Of a stretch of DNA of 64,000 bases, positions 26,858 to 34,139 are shown piece by piece (the first letter of the stretch is position 1; each line of letters starts with the position of its first letter). The stretch is taken from positions 23,729 through 87,728 of the forward strand of contig CAMVJD010000008.1 of NCBI GenBank assembly GCA_947167715.1. Reading direction: 5' to 3'. Source of the DNA: an uncultured Eubacteriaceae bacterium. GTDB taxonomy: Bacteria > Bacillota > Clostridia > Lachnospirales > CAG-274. The notes beneath the pieces were generated by a model. The model was not told the origin of the DNA. It made no database searches and saw nothing but the letters and a program-made list of their open reading frames with translations. Made by a program: the position numbers and the translations under genes.

Positions 26858-28066
26858 ATGAACAGTTTTGAAAAAAGATTTATTGACGATTTAAATAAAT
26901 ACAAGGATATAATGTTTTTTGCCATAATCTGTCTTATTGCTTTTTTTGCGCGCTATGCGGGCAGGGAATGTCAGAGTATGGATTATGTATACTTTTTTAA
27001 GCCGTGGTTCGACCAGATGAAAGAGGCGGGCGGTCTGCCGTCCCTTAAAGAGCAGATAGGAAACTACAGCCTTTTGTACCAGACCATAATTGCCTTTATG
27101 ACCTATATTGATATTGAATGCATATATCAGTATAAAATATTAAATGTAATTTTTGATTACGGCTGCGCTTTTGTTATTGCCGAGCTTGTTGCGGCTGCCG
27201 TTAAGGAAAAGCGCTTCGGCCAAAAGTACAATATCGCCTTTGCGGTGTCTATGATGCTGCCTACGGCAATTACAAACGGCGCTTACTGGGGTCAGTGCGA
27301 CAGCATTTATTCGTTTTTTCTGCTGCTTACGGTGCTTTTGCTGTATAAGGAAAAATATAAATGCGCATTTGCCGCCTACGGCCTTGCGTTTGCCTTTAAA
27401 TTTCAGGCCATATTTATGCTGCCGTTTATAATTTGCTGCTGGATATCAAAAAAAAAGTTCAGCATATTAAATTTATGGGTGACCCTTGTTACATTCTGGG
27501 CATCGGGCATAGTTGCATATTTAAACGGCAGAAATATTTTTGATGCCTTTAAAATTTACTTTGGACAGGCCAACGACAATATTGCGATGTATGACAATTT
27601 TTCAAGCTTCTGGCACCTGTTCAATAACGACTACGGCCGTTTTGGCACAATGGCAAGCCTTATTGCAATTACGCTTATGGGTCTTGGGCTTTATGCGGTA
27701 ATGTACGGCAAAAAGTCCTTTGACAATGCCGAAAAGCTTTTAAACGGTGCGGCATGGTTTTTATGGACAGCAATACTGTTTATGCCCAATATGCGCGACA
27801 GATACGGCTTTACAATGGATATAATGCTTGTGGGTCTTACCTGTATAAATATTAAATATATTAAATTTGCTGCCGTTTCGGTGCTTATAAGCACTATAGG
27901 CTACGGCACCTATCTTGTAAGCCAGCCTTCGCCCTATAACAGGGTAACGGCGCTGATATACCTTATTGCCTGGGGATATTTCGGCTATACGCTTATAAGG
28001 GACGAAAGTATAAAAATACAGTCAGAAACAGAGATAAAGACTAAAAAAACGGAGGCTAAAAAATGA
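26858..28066 (+). CDS. Polytopic GT-C-like membrane protein inside the arg operon
   Basis: A 402-residue protein with about ten hydrophobic segments and GT-C mannosyltransferase-like features: an early acidic loop (ECQSMDYVYFFKPWFDQM) and the signature GAYWGQCDSIYSFFLLLTVL followed by FAFKFQAIFMLPF, which recalls the GPI-mannosyltransferase/GT87-type proteins. Donor would be a polyprenyl-phosphate sugar; substrate unknown. The ORF-track TTG at 26852 overlaps argJ; ATG 26858 fits AGGT 7 nt upstream. Its stop overlaps the argB start (ATGA), so it is translationally coupled to argB. No obvious link to arginine. Confidence 0.75.
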   Translation: MNSFEKRFIDDLNKYKDIMFFAIICLIAFFARYAGRECQSMDYVYFFKPWFDQMKEAGGLPSLKEQIGNYSLLYQTIIAFMTYIDIECIYQYKILNVIFDYGCAFVIAELVAAAVKEKRFGQKYNIAFAVSMMLPTAITNGAYWGQCDSIYSFFLLLTVLLLYKEKYKCAFAAYGLAFAFKFQAIFMLPFIICCWISKKKFSILNLWVTLVTFWASGIVAYLNGRNIFDAFKIYFGQANDNIAMYDNFSSFWHLFNNDYGRFGTMASLIAITLMGLGLYAVMYGKKSFDNAEKLLNGAAWFLWTAILFMPNMRDRYGFTMDIMLVGLTCINIKYIKFAAVSVLISTIGYGTYLVSQPSPYNRVTALIYLIAWGYFGYTLIRDESIKIQSETEIKTKKTEAKK

Positions 28067-28929
28067 ATATGCAGGACATTATAAGCAAGGCAGAAGTTCT
28101 TACCGAGGCCTTGCCCTATATTAAGGAATTTTCGGGTATCACAGTTGTTATCAAATACGGCGGCGCTGCCCTTATCAACGAGGAGATCAAAAGCACGGTC
28201 ATCAAGGATATCGCGCTTATGAAATATGTTGGATTTAAGCCTGTGCTTGTACACGGCGGCGGCAAGGATATAAATAAGGCGCTTGAAAAAATAGGCAAAA
28301 AGCCCGAATTTAAGGACGGTTTAAGAGTGACCGACGAGGAAACTATGGATGTCGTTCAGCAGGTGCTTGCGGGCAAGCTGAATAAGGACCTTGCTACCGA
28401 GCTTTGTATGCACGGTATAAATGCAGTAGGTATCTGCGGCAAGGATGCAAACTTTATGCAAGTAAGAAAGGCTATGCCAAACGGCCTTGATCTTGGCCTG
28501 GTGGGCGAGGTAACAGAGGTAAATACGGGCCTTGTAAGGACACTTCTTGACAATGATTTTGTACCCGTTATATCTTCTATAGGTGTTGATGAAAACGGTA
28601 CTGCATACAATGTAAATGCAGACTATGCCGCAGTTGCCGTTGCGGGCGCACTTAATGCCGAAAAGCTGGTATTTATTACGGATGTTGCGGGCATTATGGA
28701 GGATGTTAACGACCCCGACAGCGTAATTTCCGTTGCACACGTTGACGAGGTAAAGGGCATGATAGACAGCGGCATTATATCGGGCGGTATGATACCCAAG
28801 GTACAATGCTGTATAGCGGGCGTTGAAGCAGGTGTTGCCAATGTGCATATCCTTGACGGACGCATACCTCATTGTCTGATACTTGAAATATTCACAAAAC
28901 GCGGCTGCGGTACGCTTATAGAGGGGTAA
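28063..28929 (+). CDS. argB: Acetylglutamate kinase
   Basis: A 288-residue amino-acid kinase phosphorylating N-acetylglutamate. Motifs: VVIKYGGAALIN, PVLVHGGGKDINKAL, and the ATP-binding FITDVAGIM. It has an N-terminal extension of about 20 residues (SKAEVLTEALPYIKEF), typical of the arginine-feedback-inhibited hexameric type. GGAGG lies 7 nt before the ATG, and the start overlaps the previous stop. Confidence 0.97.
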   Translation: MNMQDIISKAEVLTEALPYIKEFSGITVVIKYGGAALINEEIKSTVIKDIALMKYVGFKPVLVHGGGKDINKALEKIGKKPEFKDGLRVTDEETMDVVQQVLAGKLNKDLATELCMHGINAVGICGKDANFMQVRKAMPNGLDLGLVGEVTEVNTGLVRTLLDNDFVPVISSIGVDENGTAYNVNADYAAVAVAGALNAEKLVFITDVAGIMEDVNDPDSVISVAHVDEVKGMIDSGIISGGMIPKVQCCIAGVEAGVANVHILDGRIPHCLILEIFTKRGCGTLIEG

Positions 28930-28944
28930 AGGAGGAAAAGATCA

Positions 28945-30120
28945 ATGAATACATTTGAAAAAGGCGAAAAATATGTAATGCATACATACAACCGTTTTCC
29001 GCTGGCTTTTACGCACGGCGAGGGTATGTATGTCTATGACGAGGACGGCAAGGAATATCTTGATTTTGTTGCGGGTATTGCGGTAAACAGTCTGGGACAT
29101 AACTACAAGCCCCTTGTTGATGCAATTACCGAGCAGGCATCAAAGATGATACATATATCAAATTTATATTATACAAAGCCCCAGACCGAGCTTGCGGAAA
29201 AATTGGTCGAGGCAGGCTCTCTTGACAAGGTATTTTACTGCAACAGCGGTGCAGAGAGTATCGAGGCGGCGTTAAAGCTTGCGCGTAAATACGGCTCAAA
29301 AACAGGCCGTCAGGAGATAATCACAATGGAGCATTCGTTCCACGGCAGGACCTTCGGTGCCGTTACAGCAACGGGTCAGCCGCATTATCACGAGGGTTTC
29401 GGCGATATGCTGCCGCATATCAAGTACGCTGTTTACAATGATATCGAATCGTTAAAAAATACTATAACCGACCGTACTATAGCAATTTTATTTGAACCCG
29501 TACAGGGCGAGGGCGGTATCCATCCGGCAGAACAGGCTTATATTGAGGAAGTAAGAAAAATCTGTACAAAAAAGGATATACTTCTTATTTTTGACGAGGT
29601 ACAGTGCGGTGTCGGCCGACTCGGTACGCTTTTTGCATACCAGTATTTTGATGTGGTACCCGATATTATGTGTACCGCAAAGGGCATCGCGGGCGGTATT
29701 CCCTGCGGCGTGATGATGGCAAAGGCAAGGGTAGCCGAAAGCTTTAAACCGGGCGACCACGCATCCACCTTTGGCGGCAACCCGCTTGCGACAGCTGCGG
29801 GCAATGTTGTGGTAGATACGCTTTTAAACGGCGGTGTGCTTGACAATGTCAAGAAAATGGGCGAGTACCTTACCGAGTGTCTTGAAAAGGTAAAGGAAAA
29901 ATACAGCTTTGTTACCGATGCCAGAGGTGTTGGCCTTATGCAGGGCATAGAGCTTGACAGACCCGTGGGCGATATTGTAGGAAAGTGTATCAAAAGCGGC
30001 CTTTTGCTTGTAAACGCGGGCAAAAATGTAATACGCTTCGTTCCGTCGCTTATCGTATCAAAAAAGGATATCGATAAGGCCATGGAGATACTTGACAAGG
30101 TATTGAGCGAAGAAAAATAA
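28945..30120 (+). CDS. argD: Acetylornithine aminotransferase
   Basis: A 391-residue class-III PLP aminotransferase that makes N-acetylornithine from the semialdehyde and glutamate. NSGAESIEAALKLAR, FDEVQCGVGRLG (PLP Asp) and the Schiff-base lysine in TAKGIAGGIPCG are present. GGAGG lies 9 nt before the ATG. Last gene of the rightward arginine operon; argF would be needed elsewhere. Confidence 0.96.
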   Translation: MNTFEKGEKYVMHTYNRFPLAFTHGEGMYVYDEDGKEYLDFVAGIAVNSLGHNYKPLVDAITEQASKMIHISNLYYTKPQTELAEKLVEAGSLDKVFYCNSGAESIEAALKLARKYGSKTGRQEIITMEHSFHGRTFGAVTATGQPHYHEGFGDMLPHIKYAVYNDIESLKNTITDRTIAILFEPVQGEGGIHPAEQAYIEEVRKICTKKDILLIFDEVQCGVGRLGTLFAYQYFDVVPDIMCTAKGIAGGIPCGVMMAKARVAESFKPGDHASTFGGNPLATAAGNVVVDTLLNGGVLDNVKKMGEYLTECLEKVKEKYSFVTDARGVGLMQGIELDRPVGDIVGKCIKSGLLLVNAGKNVIRFVPSLIVSKKDIDKAMEILDKVLSEEK

Positions 30121-30341
30121 ATTTTTTCGGACTGTCGGCTTTGCTTGCAGTCTGTGAAAAAAACGGATAAATCTTTTTTTAAATAGGGCTGAAGCATTAA
30201 ACGTGGTATCGGTAGCGGGATATCATCCTTTAATGTTCAGCCCTTTTTTATAATATTTTTTTGTAAAAATACCATAAAGGGGACAAATTGTATCAAAAAA
30301 ACGATAAAAATGTAAAAACTTTGTTAATTTTTAAATTTTGG
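30121..30341. other. Intergenic region after argD: terminator and AT-rich spacer
   Basis: Besides the terminator at 30185-30249 there is a weak hairpin (GACTG / CAGTC) near 30130-30155 and AT-rich sequence. No gene seen. Confidence 0.5.
30185..30249 (+). terminator. Branched or extended terminator of the argC-argD operon
   Basis: Outer stem AGGGCTGAA / TTCAGCCCT, then CATTAAA / TTTAATG, then an inner stem TGGTATC / GATATCA, followed by TTTTTT. Much longer than the other terminators here. Confidence 0.75.
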
Positions 30342-30370
30342 TTGTAAAATCTTGTTTTATACTTTATAAT
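30342..30370 (+). promoter_or_regulatory. Promoter of the stalk-LRR protein
   Basis: TTGTAA (30342-30347), 17-bp spacer, TATAAT (30365-30370). Confidence 0.65.
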
Positions 30371-30438
30371 AGGATTAGAGAAATATGTTTAAAAAACGTC
30401 GTCCTATACGGCGGCAAAAAGTTAAGGGGGCTTTCACA

Positions 30439-31398
30439 ATGAAAAAAGCTTTATCTGTTTTTGCACTTTCTGTATTGATGACAGCAGGTGCAGCATTTAC
30501 GGCGCACGCGCAGGATGTCAAGGTCTATGTAAACAACGATATGCTTGACAGCGGCGGTGCATATCCCAGCGCTGTTATCATAAACGATTATACCTATGTA
30601 CCGCTTGCGGAAATAAGCAATGCACTTGGCTTTGAGTGCAGCTGGATCGCAGAATCAAAAACCATATTGATGTCCGGAAACGGCAAGCAGATCAAAATGC
30701 AGATAAACAACAGTACGGTAACAATAGAGGATTATGAAACGGGGCTTGAAGACGAGATAATCATACCTTCGGCACCTACAATTGTAAGCAGTAAAACATT
30801 TGTACCCGTCAGAGCGGTAGCAGATGCGTTTGAAGCCGATACACAATGGGATGCCAATACAAAATCCGTATATATTTCCACAATGTCGGGAGAATATCAC
30901 GAAGATATCGGCGGAGAAGCGGGCGAATTAAATTGGACGTTTTCAGATGCGGGCGTGCTTACCATATCGGGTGCGGGCCCTATGCCGGATTACGGCCCCG
31001 ATACGCCGTGGGCTTATGTATGCAAGGAGCATGACGGCAATATACACGTTAAGATAAACGAGGGCGTTACAAGCATTTCAGCCGATGCATTTAAGGGCAT
31101 ATCCAATTTAAGCGGCGTTGACATTCCTTTCAGCGTTACGGAAATAGGCGGTAATGCCTTTAACGGCTGCTATCTGCTTACCAAGGTAAATATACCTTAT
31201 AATGTTGCTTTTGTCGGAAACAAGGCATTTTCCGACTGTACCTCGCTTACGGATGTAACTATAGCGGGTTCGGGTACAAATATCAGCACAGATGCTTTCA
31301 GCTACAGCATCAATATTAAAAATGTAAATGTCAAAAAGGGCAGTCCCGCAGATAATACAGAGCTTTATCCAAAGGGCGTGCATATTTCTTATAGTTGA
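30439..31398 (+). CDS. Exported copper-amine-oxidase stalk domain plus BspA-like LRR protein
   Basis: A 319-residue exported protein: signal peptide ending AHAQ, a Cu_amine_oxidN1 (stalk) domain with two typical strands (YTYVPLAEISNALGFECSW and FVPVRAVADAFEADTQWD), a BspA-leader-like WTFSDAGVLTISGAGPMPDY, and about four LRR_5 repeats. Stalk domains probably act as cell-surface attachment or spacing modules, not oxidases. ATG 30439 follows AAGGGGG with 8 nt; the earlier codons in the ORF track are basic and lack a ribosome-binding site. Possibly co-transcribed with the three following genes. Confidence 0.82.
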   Translation: MKKALSVFALSVLMTAGAAFTAHAQDVKVYVNNDMLDSGGAYPSAVIINDYTYVPLAEISNALGFECSWIAESKTILMSGNGKQIKMQINNSTVTIEDYETGLEDEIIIPSAPTIVSSKTFVPVRAVADAFEADTQWDANTKSVYISTMSGEYHEDIGGEAGELNWTFSDAGVLTISGAGPMPDYGPDTPWAYVCKEHDGNIHVKINEGVTSISADAFKGISNLSGVDIPFSVTEIGGNAFNGCYLLTKVNIPYNVAFVGNKAFSDCTSLTDVTIAGSGTNISTDAFSYSINIKNVNVKKGSPADNTELYPKGVHISYS

Positions 31399-31414
31399 CA
31401 GAGGATAATAAAAA

Positions 31415-32059
31415 ATGAAATACTGTAAAAGATGCTTCAGAAACATAACAGAGGATGTTTCGGTTTGCCCGTTTTGCAATCAATCGGACAAACTTATAGA
31501 TTACGACAAGGAAAAACGCGGGGAGGATTTTACCTGCAACGACGAGTCTTCGTTCACAAGCCATATTAAAAAGGACGCCTACGACACCGAGGACAGCGAG
31601 GCCGATGCGGACAATGCCTACGGCAACCAAAAGCGCCATAATATAGACAACTGCGAAAACAGCGCAGAGGCGCCCGAGGCAGCCGATCCGGGTACACCCA
31701 GCGAAAATTTAAGCAAAACGCTTACATATTTGCGTACACTTCCCGCAAATGTAAGACAGGGGCTTATAAGGACATTGCTGGAGGATATAGAGCGCCGTTA
31801 CGGCCCTAATCCCGACGAAAATTCCACCGTTACCGTAAACGGCAGGGAAATAACCGTGGCACAGTTTAAAAAGCTTGCCGTGTTCTTTAACACGACGGAT
31901 ATGCAAAAAACTGCGGCGAATACCACGACGGTAAATAAAAATATGGCATCCTTTATTGCGGTTTGGGTGATAATTACCGTTATTTTCCCGCCCCTTGGCA
32001 TAATATTGGGTATTATTGCAATATCTATATATACACAAAATAAAAAGAAACAACAATAA
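31415..32059 (+). CDS. Zinc-ribbon protein with C-terminal membrane anchor
   Basis: A 214-residue protein with an N-terminal zinc ribbon (CKRCF ... CPFCN), a long acidic low-complexity stretch (about 30-95), a compact domain (about 97-165, LSKTLTYLRTLPANVRQGLI) and a C-terminal hydrophobic helix (FIAVWVIITVIFPPLGIILG). No known family. GAGGA precedes the ATG. It is 17 nt after the stalk-LRR gene. Confidence 0.65.
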   Translation: MKYCKRCFRNITEDVSVCPFCNQSDKLIDYDKEKRGEDFTCNDESSFTSHIKKDAYDTEDSEADADNAYGNQKRHNIDNCENSAEAPEAADPGTPSENLSKTLTYLRTLPANVRQGLIRTLLEDIERRYGPNPDENSTVTVNGREITVAQFKKLAVFFNTTDMQKTAANTTTVNKNMASFIAVWVIITVIFPPLGIILGIIAISIYTQNKKKQQ

Positions 32060-32088
32060 TAAAATTTTAAAGCAAAGGGATGATTATT

Positions 32089-32661
32089 GTGGATAAAGTT
32101 AAAATGCGTGAAAAATACAAGCTGATGCGTGATTCTATGCACCGCAGCGAAATAATGGACAAAAGCCTTGCCATTGTAAACAGGCTTTTGGGCACGGATG
32201 CATACCGGCATGCCGAATGGCTGTTTCCGTATGTAAGCTACGGCTCGGAGGTAGATACGCTTTCGCTTATCGAAACCGCGCTTAAGCAGGGCAAAAAGGT
32301 CGCTGTGCCTATACTTACCGATCCGCGCCGCAACAGAATGGTATTTTGCCAAATCGACAGCGTAAAAGACCTTGTTTCGGGACACTACGGTATTTTGGAG
32401 CCCGAATATAAGGAGGACAGAGTGGTAGAGCCCACCGACAAAACACTTATGATAGTGCCCGGCGTTGCCTTTGATGTAAACGGCTATCGCCTTGGTCAGG
32501 GCGGCGGCTACTACGACAGATATCTTGCCGAGCATAAGGGTCTTGCAAACTACGGCCTTGCTTATGAGGAGCAGATAGTTGACAGAATTATGATAAACGG
32601 CTATGATATCCGTATGAACGGTCTTGTTACCGATTCAAAAGTATACAAATGGGAGCATTAA
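32089..32661 (+). CDS. 5-formyltetrahydrofolate cyclo-ligase
   Basis: A 190-residue enzyme converting 5-formyl-THF to 5,10-methenyl-THF with ATP. Family signature GYRLGQGGGYYDRYL and PGVAFDVNG are clear; the N-terminus KVKMREKYKLMRDSM is basic. The GTG at 32089 is preferred: AAAGGG is 9 nt before it but only about 2 nt before the ATG at 32080. Followed by proA after 4 nt. Confidence 0.92.
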   Translation: MDKVKMREKYKLMRDSMHRSEIMDKSLAIVNRLLGTDAYRHAEWLFPYVSYGSEVDTLSLIETALKQGKKVAVPILTDPRRNRMVFCQIDSVKDLVSGHYGILEPEYKEDRVVEPTDKTLMIVPGVAFDVNGYRLGQGGGYYDRYLAEHKGLANYGLAYEEQIVDRIMINGYDIRMNGLVTDSKVYKWEH

Positions 32662-32665
32662 GTAA

Positions 32666-33904
32666 ATGAAAACTTTAAAAGAGATAGGCGAGGCGGCCGT
32701 AAAAGCCAAAAGAGAACTTGCGGTCCTGGGCACGGCGGATAAGAACAAAATTTTATGCGACTGTGCAGAGGCTCTTCGCAAAAACACGGATAATATTATT
32801 GCGGCCAATAGGATAGACCTTGCAAATGCCGAGAAAAACGGTATGAAAGCGTCACTTGTAGACCGCCTTACCCTTACCGAAAAACGTATCGAGGATATGG
32901 CGGTGGGTCTCGAGCAGATAGCAAAGCTTCCCGACCCTATAGGCGAATACCTTAATTCAAAAACCCTGCCAAACGGCCTTATAATCACGCAAAAGCGTGT
33001 GCCTATGGGCGTTATCGGCATAATTTACGAGGCACGCCCCAATGTTACAAGTGATGCCTTCGGCCTTTGCTTAAAGGCGGGCAGTGCAGTTATCCTGCGC
33101 GGCGGCAGCGATGCCATAAACTCAAACAAGGCTGTTATAGCTGCTTTTCACGATGCAATAGACATTAATAAGGATATCGTTCAGCTTGTCGAGGACACCT
33201 CAAGGGAGTCCGCAAATGAAATGATGCGTATGAACGGCTTTATTGACGTGCTTATCCCGCGCGGCGGTGCAGGCCTTATCCAGGCCGTTGTTAAAAATTC
33301 CACCGTACCCGTTATTGAAACGGGCGTGGGCAACTGTCATGTTTTTGTGGACGAAAGCGCCGATATCGAAAAGGCGGTAAATATAATAGTAAATGCCAAG
33401 GCACAGCGCCCCGGCGTATGCAATGCGGCAGAAACTATGCTTGTGCATAAAAATATAGCGGCGGCATTTTTGCCTGCGGCAGCTGCTGCATTAAGGGATA
33501 AAAATGTTGAGATTCGCGGTGATAAGGCAGTTAAGGCTGTAGTTCCCGATGTTGTTGATGCTGTTGAGGAGGATTGGGCGACCGAGTACGGCGACTATAT
33601 CCTTGCGGTAAAGGTAGTAGACAGCGTTGACGAGGCTATCGACCATATCGCAAAATACTCCACGGGTCACAGCGAAAGCATAGTGACGGAAAGCTACTTA
33701 AACAGCAAAAAATTCACCGAAAGGGTGGATTCCGCAGCAGTCTATGTAAATGCATCCACACGATTTACCGACGGCAACGAGTTTGGCTTTGGTGCAGAGA
33801 TAGGCATAAGCACACAAAAGCTCCACGCAAGGGGACCTATGGGTCTTAAGGAGCTTACGACAACAAAATATATTATTCTTGGTGAGGGCCAGGTAAGAGG
33901 ATAA
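32666..33904 (+). CDS. proA: Gamma-glutamyl phosphate reductase (glutamate-5-semialdehyde dehydrogenase)
   Basis: A 412-residue aldehyde-dehydrogenase superfamily enzyme of proline synthesis. GVIGIIYEARPNVTSDAFGL, LRGGSDA and the catalytic cysteine in QRPGVCNAAET are present. proB is not adjacent, which is unusual since proBA is often an operon. A strong terminator follows. Confidence 0.96.
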   Translation: MKTLKEIGEAAVKAKRELAVLGTADKNKILCDCAEALRKNTDNIIAANRIDLANAEKNGMKASLVDRLTLTEKRIEDMAVGLEQIAKLPDPIGEYLNSKTLPNGLIITQKRVPMGVIGIIYEARPNVTSDAFGLCLKAGSAVILRGGSDAINSNKAVIAAFHDAIDINKDIVQLVEDTSRESANEMMRMNGFIDVLIPRGGAGLIQAVVKNSTVPVIETGVGNCHVFVDESADIEKAVNIIVNAKAQRPGVCNAAETMLVHKNIAAAFLPAAAAALRDKNVEIRGDKAVKAVVPDVVDAVEEDWATEYGDYILAVKVVDSVDEAIDHIAKYSTGHSESIVTESYLNSKKFTERVDSAAVYVNASTRFTDGNEFGFGAEIGISTQKLHARGPMGLKELTTTKYIILGEGQVRG

Positions 33905-33914
33905 AGCTGTGAAT

Positions 33915-33962
33915 AAAACGCCGATTTTCTATGCATTATATAGAAGACCGGCGTTTTTTTTT
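33915..33962 (+). terminator. Terminator after proA
   Basis: Outer stem AACGCCG / CGGCGTT with inner TTCTAT / ATAGAA, then a run of nine T. The rest of the 33.96-34.08 kb interval is AT-rich without a gene. Confidence 0.85.
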
Positions 33963-34080
33963 ATTCTATATTTTTATTCAAATATTCAAAGAATAATAAT
34001 TGCATTAAGACAAATTATATTCATTAAGCACCGATTTTATGCCGTTTTATAATTTTCTTATAAATTTTGTTAAAAAAGTG

Positions 34081-34109
34081 TTGTAAAATATTTGTTTTTT
34101 TGGTATAAT
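34081..34109 (+). promoter_or_regulatory. Promoter of ppdK
   Basis: TTGTAA (34081-34086), 17-bp spacer, TATAAT (34104-34109), 30 nt before the start codon. Confidence 0.7.
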
Positions 34110-34139
34110 ATCCATAACATTTAATTGGGAGGTTTAAAG

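Noticed and set aside
28321-28872. Minus-strand ORF of 183 codons opposite argB
   Set aside because: Antisense to the conserved kinase; Tyr/Cys/Ile-rich shadow.
31798-32535. Minus-strand ORF of 245 codons opposite the zinc-ribbon and cyclo-ligase genes
   Set aside because: Spans two genes antisense, including the conserved cyclo-ligase motif; no start signal.
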